Of a DNA stretch of 5,816 nt, positions 4,167 to 5,816 are shown in pieces. Made by a program: the position numbers and the translations under genes. Numbering within the stretch: the first letter of the stretch is position 1; each line of letters opens with the position of its first letter. This stretch comes from Candidatus Nealsoniibacteriota bacterium (GTDB taxonomy: Bacteria; Patescibacteriota; Minisyncoccia; Minisyncoccales; GWA2-38-27). The stretch lies in NCBI GenBank assembly GCA_016867195.1, contig VGKE01000025.1:1-5816 (forward strand), in the 5' to 3' direction. Below the pieces are notes generated by a model, which ran no database searches, was not told the origin of the DNA, and worked only from the letters and a program-made list of their open reading frames with translations.

Positions 4167-5816
4167 TTAGATTTCTATTTTGTAGATGGTTGAATTGTTT
4201 TTGAGATAGATGGTTTTGCCGTCTTCGGAAATAGCGAAGTCGGTCAGGTTGTCAAATTTTTCGCTCTGGAACTGCTTAATGATTTCTCCCCCGCCTGCAT
4301 CGCTATGCGAAGCATTGCGGGCAGGTTTTTTACTGATGATAATGACTCGCTTATTTAATGGCTCTAAAAGATAAAGTTCGGCTATTTCGGCTTTTGTGGC
4401 GATTTTGGTAATATTTTCCACAATCGGAAAAATATCCAGAGATATGGTTTCCTGAAAATCGCCCCTATAATAGCGGAGAAGAGAATTGTCTTTGTTTAAG
4501 AGCCAGATTGAGCCGTCAATTGCCATTGATTTTGGTTGAGAACAGTATTGGTCCGGTTCTTTCCAGATTTGGCCGGAACCCCAGTTCGCGCCTCCTAAAA
4601 AAGGATATCTTACAATTCGGCAATTATTTTTATCCAGAAAATAAAGGTGAGAGAAATAAGAAGCAACTATGTCAAAATTAAAATTTGATTCTATTGGGAC
4701 GAGATTTTCCGGCAATAAAAGAGGGGCTGAAACCGCCTTATATTCTGTTTCCGGCGCCTCTTCCGGACTTTCAATTCTTTCTAATTTATTGATTCTTTCC
4801 AATTCCGCTGTTTCAATTTGAGTGATTTCAGAAACAAGCTCTTTTTTTATCTCTCTCCTTCCGAAAATTAAAAAACCCAAAAGAAGAAGGCAGGCCAGAA
4901 TAAGAACTAAAATAAGTTTCTTTTTTAAGTTTTTTTCCGGCTTGAATTTTTCAAGCAGAACTGATTTGGCTTTTGGTAATTTTTCTTTGGGAATCTTGGG
5001 CAATTTGGGAAATTTGAATAATCCGGGAAGTTTGGGTAGTTTAGAAAATTTAGACAGCAGGGACTTCCATTTAATATCGGGCATTTTAAAATGCCTGAAT
5101 TTTTTTTCTTCCTGGTATAAAATGGGTTTTTTTACCGACCTGACCTCTGCCTTAACCACCGTTAAAAAGCAGATTCCCGAGACCTTTGAGCCTCTGCCTT
5201 TTTGAAAAAGCCGGGTAGGCAGAATTTCTTTTATTGTTTTTGAGTCAATTTTTTCGGCCAAAGCGATTTTAGCAAGGATATTTTGCTCATGGAAAAAATC
5301 AAAAACCTCTTTGGTTAGGACCAGAATAGTATCATCCGGAGTTAATCGGCCGGAAACAACGTTAAAAAATATCTTCAGGGGATAGGGCTCAATCTCCTGG
5401 GATTCCAGAGTTTTGCCGATATTGATTATTTTCCCGGCTCTAATCAATAAAACTTTGAGTTCCCCGGTTTTGCTAAAAAACAAATCAAGGTCTTTTATGG
5501 AAAGGAGGGCGAAGTTAAGATTTCCCAGCCAGCTGACATTTTCTTTTTTTACCTCTTCGGCTAAAAAATCATTTGTTTTTTTCAGGGTCTGGGAAAACGC
5601 CTTTTCCGGATTCTTAAAAGAAAGAGAATAATAGTTTTTTTTGAAGATATTGGAAATATTGTCTAAAAAATTAAGGTTTTGGGGCAGAGCGTTTTGGATT
5701 TCGCCAACGAGATAAATGCTTCCCAGTTTTTTTTCATAAACATTTTCTGGTTCATAAACAAAACTATCAAAGATATAGCCCTCTTTTAATTTAGGATTAA
5801 AATGGAATTCAAAAGT
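4167..5816 (-). CDS. Membrane-anchored protein with PP2C-like N-terminal and propeller-like C-terminal domain (5' end missing)
   Basis: The open frame runs without a stop from the right edge to TAA at 4167-4169, 549 residues; the true start lies outside the window. Numbering from the edge: residues 1-225 alternate strands and helices, with GNLNFALLSIKDLDL (98-112), FSKTGELKVLLIRAGKI (114-130) and TPDDTILVLTKEVFDF (159-174). This order resembles PP2C-type Ser/Thr phosphatases (their GD..a.l.R.G and GD.lll.SDG segments), but the metal-binding aspartates are replaced (GE, TKE), so catalysis is doubtful. Residues 251-286 are a basic Pro-rich linker built of KLPK/FPK units; 300-319 are one transmembrane helix; 320-351 are a charged helix. 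Residues 373-549 have repeated strand motifs (LYFLDKNNCRIVRY, SIWLLNKDNSLLRYY, LYLLEPLNKRVIII, IYLKNNSTIYKI) like a beta-propeller on the other side of the membrane. Function unknown; I recall similar architectures in Parcubacteria. Confidence 0.75.
   Translation of the reverse strand, partial: TFEFHFNPKLKEGYIFDSFVYEPENVYEKKLGSIYLVGEIQNALPQNLNFLDNISNIFKKNYYSLSFKNPEKAFSQTLKKTNDFLAEEVKKENVSWLGNLNFALLSIKDLDLFFSKTGELKVLLIRAGKIINIGKTLESQEIEPYPLKIFFNVVSGRLTPDDTILVLTKEVFDFFHEQNILAKIALAEKIDSKTIKEILPTRLFQKGRGSKVSGICFLTVVKAEVRSVKKPILYQEEKKFRHFKMPDIKWKSLLSKFSKLPKLPGLFKFPKLPKIPKEKLPKAKSVLLEKFKPEKNLKKKLILVLILACLLLLGFLIFGRREIKKELVSEITQIETAELERINKLERIESPEEAPETEYKAVSAPLLLPENLVPIESNFNFDIVASYFSHLYFLDKNNCRIVRYPFLGGANWGSGQIWKEPDQYCSQPKSMAIDGSIWLLNKDNSLLRYYRGDFQETISLDIFPIVENITKIATKAEIAELYLLEPLNKRVIIISKKPARNASHSDAGGGEIIKQFQSEKFDNLTDFAISEDGKTIYLKNNSTIYKIEI
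4290..4321. repeat. REP-like imperfect palindrome inside the coding sequence
   Basis: CCCGC (4290-4294) pairs with GCGGG (4317-4321), TGC (4296-4298) with GCA (4312-4314), and TCGC (4300-4303) with GCGA (4307-4310), around a TAT loop: 12 pairs with two small internal loops. It is much richer in GC than its surroundings. On the minus strand it encodes about ARNASHSDAGGG in the propeller-like domain without disturbing the frame. I recall very similar palindromes scattered in Parcubacteria genomes. Confidence 0.6.

Noticed and set aside
3618..4193. Long plus-strand open frame opposite gam
   Set aside because: It is antisense to a clear Gam gene, is Ser/Leu-rich low-quality sequence and has no ribosome binding site.
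4167..5483. Start of the large minus-strand gene at 5483
   Set aside because: That codon is an internal TTG; the frame continues open for 111 more codons with protein-like sequence to the window edge.
1..5816. CRISPR array, tRNA or rRNA genes
   Set aside because: No regularly spaced direct repeats and no recognisable tRNA or rRNA segments were seen on either strand.

Overview
The window looks like a fragment of a Candidate Phyla Radiation (Patescibacteria, Parcubacteria-like) genome or a closely associated element. This is inferred from the style of the proteins (AbiE toxin-antitoxin genes, an IS481-like transposase, a large anchored protein with KLP-rich linker) and from the AT-rich, A-tract-laden base composition of most of it. 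There is no rRNA, tRNA or marker gene here, so the assignment is a judgement from memory of such genomes, not a proof.

Layout, left to right. Bases 1-73 (minus strand) hold the first codons of a transposase that runs off the left edge, with a possible insertion-sequence end near base 121. A promoter region (about 135-192) leads into two GC-richer plus-strand genes (228-878 and 891-1388). They form a short operon of unknown function: an exported or anchored Cys-rich-leader protein, then a single-pass membrane protein with a long helical tail. The operon is closed by an intrinsic terminator (1417-1451), followed by a second hairpin with a 14-bp perfect stem (1505-1535) that can work in both directions.

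Bases 1554-2168 are a gene graveyard. The head and the tail of an AbiEii-type nucleotidyltransferase toxin, without its middle, are fused directly to the 3' part of a DDE transposase that itself carries a frameshift. A good promoter (TTGACA-16-TAAAAT), whose -35 box overlaps the dead transposase's stop codon, then faces an intact AbiEi antitoxin gene (2248-2877). Two inverted repeats built from the same GTAGTT half-site flank that gene's start and are good candidates for the autorepression operator. The partner AbiEii toxin (2843-3470) overlaps the antitoxin but is broken: a deletion joined at an A-rich tract removes the part that should carry the GG-T nucleotide-binding motif and leaves a frameshift. 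The window therefore shows two decayed AbiE toxins beside one intact antitoxin.

The right part is on the minus strand. A terminator (3475-3520) ends a Mu Gam-like host-nuclease inhibitor gene (3548-4099). Upstream of it lies a large gene (4167 to beyond 5816) encoding a protein with an N-terminal domain that resembles a degenerate PP2C phosphatase, a basic Pro-rich linker, one membrane segment and a C-terminal beta-propeller-like domain. An imperfect palindrome (4290-4321) sits in frame inside its coding sequence.

The most interesting material is the stepwise ruin of defence/addiction modules around mobile DNA, with a surviving antitoxin and its apparent operator, and the unfamiliar membrane-anchored phosphatase-like/propeller protein. 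I did not find convincing evidence for a wholly new multi-gene system.
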